NCBI RefSeq assembly: GCF_944327175.1
Contig: NZ_CALVGT010000002.1
Location: 24,352-88,351, forward strand
Origin: an uncultured Lactobacillus sp.
Lineage (GTDB): Bacteria > Bacillota > Bacilli > Lactobacillales > Lactobacillaceae
Direction of reading: 5' to 3'
Length of the DNA: 64,000 bases
Part shown: positions 61,818 through 64,000 of the stretch, one piece after another
Position numbering within the stretch: position 1 is the stretch's first letter
How the letters are laid out: every line of letters begins with the position of its first letter
Notes under the pieces: model-generated
What the model was told of the DNA's origin: nothing
The model's input: only the letters and a program-made list of their open reading frames with translations
Databases searched by the model: none
Program-made: the position numbers and the translations under genes

Positions 61818-62666
61818 AGCTTTTTTACTGTTGTTGATGATAACCGGTTCCTGACCAAATTTGACCTGGTTGACCCGTAAGTATTGCAGGTAGGTCTGCC
61901 AGTAGGCCTGGCGGATTTTGCCTTCAAAGCCCGGCTTGACCTGGAAGTGGACCCGGTAGGTGATCGTCTGCCCCTGCTGGCCGACGACTCCGATCTGGGT
62001 TGGTCCGCTGACCAGTTTGTCATGCCAGGTAAGCAGATCTTCGTCAGCCTGGTCAAGCAGGCTGGCCAGCTGCTTTAAGTCGGTGTCTGCATCCAGGTTC
62101 AGGTCCAAGTTAAGGCCAATCCCGCCATGGGTCAGGTTTCTGACGATGGAAATCTGCCGGTTGGGGATGAAAATCAAGGTGTCATCAGCGGTGACAATCT
62201 GGGTGGTTCTGAGGCCCAGCTGGGTCACGGTTCCGGTTTCAGTCCCGATCTCGACATTGTCGCCGACATCGTACTGGCCTTCACTGAGGATAAAGAAACC
62301 GTTGACCAGGTCGCTCATGAAGCCCTGGGCGCCAAGGCCGATGGCCAAGGAGAAGATCCCGGCACTGGCAATTAAGGTGCCGACGGGGATACCCAGGATG
62401 GTCAAGATGGAGTAGACATAGAAGAAGACCATGGTGTAGCGGAAGAGGCTGTTCACCAAGGCTGAGATGGTCTGCGACCTTTTGGAGAGGACAAGTTTGT
62501 CGTTGTGCTTGTCCAGGTAGCGCTTGATAATTTTCCGGCCAAAATGGGTGACCAGGTAGAAGACCAGGGTCGAAATCAGCAGCTTCCAGAGGATGGTCAC
62601 GCCGCTGGTAAAAAGCTTGTCGACGTCGATGGAGATGCCGGCAATTTTGAAATCAAGATTTTTCAT
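61815..62666 (-). CDS. Mechanosensitive channel, MscS family
   Basis: A 283-residue small-conductance channel. Three membrane helices lie in about 15-125; the pore helix contains LIASAGIFSLAIGLGAQGF. The beta domain is marked by GDNVEIGTETGTVTQLGLRTT and IPNRQIS. It opens under membrane tension to release solutes. The start is ATG 62664-62666. Confidence 0.93.
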   Translation of the reverse strand: MKNLDFKIAGISIDVDKLFTSGVTILWKLLISTLVFYLVTHFGRKIIKRYLDKHNDKLVLSKRSQTISALVNSLFRYTMVFFYVYSILTILGIPVGTLIASAGIFSLAIGLGAQGFMSDLVNGFFILSEGQYDVGDNVEIGTETGTVTQLGLRTTQIVTADDTLIFIPNRQISIVRNLTHGGIGLNLDLNLDADTDLKQLASLLDQADEDLLTWHDKLVSGPTQIGVVGQQGQTITYRVHFQVKPGFEGKIRQAYWQTYLQYLRVNQVKFGQEPVIINNSKKA

Positions 62667-62797
62667 TGAAAAAATGCTCCTTTCAGCTATGCTTAAAGGA
62701 TAACAGAAAAGCGGGTAAAAACTTCGGAAAATCTTTCGATTGTGTCTAAATCGTTTTCATGCTAGACTTTTTTTAGAAAGGAAAGGGGAAGTAAGCT

Positions 62798-63223
62798 ATG
62801 ACAATTTCATTCGGCGCTTTAGCCGGTTTGATCGCGGCCTTTGCCTTTTTGGTATTGGTCCTGTTCACGATTCCCATGTTGCTTAATGTTTCGAAGACTT
62901 TGAAAGAGGCTGAGAAGACAGTCCAATTGACCAATGAATCTATGGCCAAGCTGACTGAAGATATGGATGACTTGATGAAGCAGACCGGCGGACTCTTGGA
63001 AAAGACCGACGCGCTTTTGCAAGACGTCAATGGCAAGATGGAAACTTTGCAGCCGGTCGTACAGGCCGCCGCTGACCTGGGGCAAAGCGTCTCAGACATC
63101 AACGAATCATCCAAGAAGATGATCAACAAGGTTTCCAATGCCCACTTTACCCGGACGGGAATGATCACTTCCGTAATTACGTCGGCTTTTGCCAGACATT
63201 TCCGGCGGAAGGGTCAGGATTAA
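62798..63223 (+). CDS. DUF948 membrane-anchored protein
   Basis: A 141-residue protein. One N-terminal helix (GLIAAFAFLVLVLFTIPMLL) is followed by a long coiled coil with heptads (KTLKEAEKTVQLTNESMAKL). The domain is found in general-stress proteins next to YtxH in Firmicutes. AAAGGAAAGGGGAAG precedes the ATG. It is cotranscribed with the YtxH gene. Confidence 0.9.
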   Translation: MTISFGALAGLIAAFAFLVLVLFTIPMLLNVSKTLKEAEKTVQLTNESMAKLTEDMDDLMKQTGGLLEKTDALLQDVNGKMETLQPVVQAAADLGQSVSDINESSKKMINKVSNAHFTRTGMITSVITSAFARHFRRKGQD

Positions 63224-63239
63224 GAAAAGGAGAACAACC

Positions 63240-63608
63240 ATGAGCAAATTTGGTAGCTTTTTATTAGGGGCCGTCTTTGGGGCTGCTGCTGGGGTTGCAG
63301 CTGCCAGCCTGATCTCAGACGACAAGATTGAAGAAGTCAAGGACAAGATCAAGAGCAATCCAAACGTTGAAGACTTGAAGGAAAAGTACGACAATGGGAC
63401 GGAAATCTTGAAGAACCAACTGGCTTCTTTCCCAAAGAACATTGAAGATGATTCTGAACTGAAGGACTTCGACGACATCGTAATCGACGATTCAGCTAAC
63501 GGCGCCGGCGAACAAGACGCCAGCGACCTCGACAACGCTGAAAAGAGCGAAGAAGGGGAAGAGAAGCCGGAAGAGCCAAGCATGCCGACTAGTTCAGATC
63601 AAGAATAG
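63240..63608 (+). CDS. YtxH family protein
   Basis: A 122-residue protein: a Gly/Ala-rich helix (FLLGAVFGAAAGVAAASLIS) and an acidic tail. The ATG at 63240 is right because AAAAGGAGAA lies just before it; the frame extends upstream into the DUF948 gene. YtxH proteins are stress-linked envelope proteins of unknown mechanism. Confidence 0.9.
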   Translation: MSKFGSFLLGAVFGAAAGVAAASLISDDKIEEVKDKIKSNPNVEDLKEKYDNGTEILKNQLASFPKNIEDDSELKDFDDIVIDDSANGAGEQDASDLDNAEKSEEGEEKPEEPSMPTSSDQE

Positions 63609-63627
63609 TAAACGCGAATATAAAAAA

Positions 63628-63655
63628 TAACGAGCCACAAGACTCGTCATTTTTC
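63628..63655. terminator. Probable terminator after the YtxH gene
   Basis: A short stem ACGAG with CTCGT, GACTCG part, and a TCATTTTT tail. Weak but correctly placed. Confidence 0.5.
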
Positions 63656-63829
63656 TACTCTAAGTCAAGTGTTATCAACGATTTTAGGCAATTTTATTTT
63701 GAAATACGGGCCTAATCGGGAAATGGCTCCTGGAGAATCGAGTTAAATATCTGATTTAGGACATGATAAATACAGCCACCTTCTGTAATTTCAAAAAAGA
63801 GGCTGTTATAATATCTATTGGATCAATTT
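63656..63829. other. AT-rich spacer, likely right end of an IS110-family element
   Basis: No reading frame of note is seen. On the minus strand it begins just after the transposase stop codon. It holds a possible stem (ACAGCC with GGCTGT near 63772-63807) and other short repeats. The right end of the insertion sequence should be here, but I cannot fix its boundary from one copy. Confidence 0.4.
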
Positions 63830-64000
63830 TTATGACAAAAGTCTTTGGTTATGTTTGGCTACGTCATAGCTATATAATTGATCATTCTTAATTAAAGCGA
63901 AGATCGTCCGTAATAATTTATGGATCGATGCGATAGCGGCCTTCTTGTGACTTGCAGTCTCAGAAGACCGTTTTCGTTTCTCGTAATAATCCGCAATATG
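63830..64000 (-). CDS. IS110-family transposase, C-terminal end only
   Basis: The final 56 codons are visible and end at TAA 63830-63832. The stretch ADYYEKRKRSSETASHKKAA and HKLLRTIFALIKNDQLYSYD matches the C-terminal part of IS110/IS116/IS902 recombinases (family pattern H-x-KAL and RKLLxxIYxLL). The rest is outside the window. IS110 elements recombine with help of a bridge RNA. Confidence 0.75.
   Translation of the reverse strand, partial: HIADYYEKRKRSSETASHKKAAIASIHKLLRTIFALIKNDQLYSYDVAKHNQRLLS

Overview
The window looks like a chromosomal segment of Lactobacillus delbrueckii or a very close relative. This rests on recognisable lactobacillar proteins (SLAP-domain surface proteins, a PepV-type dipeptidase relic, an ECF folate S component), low-GC Firmicute gene orders (dnaX-ybaB-recR-yaaL-tmk-darA-holB-yabA-rsmI; mutS-mutL-ruvA-ruvB-yajC; alaS-ireB-ruvX), and GC-rich third codon positions in most genes beside AT-leaning ribosomal-protein genes, as known for this species. 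No tRNA, rRNA, CRISPR array or prophage was seen.

Layout. 1-7.2 kb: a YeiH-type transporter cut by the window edge with a divergent LysR regulator, a decayed PepV-like dipeptidase, a NUDIX hydrolase, the cysS-mrnC-rlmB translation operon, a ComX/SigH-like sigma factor and a 71-residue unknown. 7.2-15.2 kb: a DXS-like thiamine-diphosphate enzyme, rpmG-secE-nusG, rplK-rplA and rplJ-rplL with leader elements, separated by a glycosyltransferase and a small membrane protein, then an OppA/RpiB-type relic and the HU gene. 15.2-25.1 kb is accessory and cell-envelope related: two tandem secreted serine hydrolases, a family 3 glycosidase, a 38-residue membrane ORF, two SLAP proteins (one with its signal-peptide region deleted), a zinc-ribbon-like protein and a 955-residue family B DNA polymerase outside any visible phage.

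25.2-36.9 kb: pyrR, an RsmC-like methyltransferase, tadA, SRP RNA, the dnaX-to-rsmI replication/repair cluster, an acyl-ACP thioesterase, a FolT-like S component and the t6A genes tsaB-rimI-tsaD. 37-48.6 kb: an ABC-F protein, rex, CIRCE-controlled groESL, mutSL, ruvAB and yajC. 48.7-63.6 kb: zwf, dinB, nrnA, a DEAD-box helicase, T-box-controlled alaS, ireB-ruvX-yrzB, mutS2, trxA, a YslB-like gene, rdgB, an MscS channel and a DUF948/YtxH pair. The right edge holds the 3' end of an IS110-family transposase.

The most unusual item is the lone family B DNA polymerase at 22.2-25.1 kb. It keeps exonuclease and polymerase motifs but has an NTDG form of motif C, little room for terminal-protein insertions, and a long insertion before motif A. 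Secondary items are the promoter-retaining deletion in the second SLAP gene, the DXS-like enzyme with substituted substrate residues, a terminator-like hairpin in the nusG leader, and an unannotated small membrane ORF.
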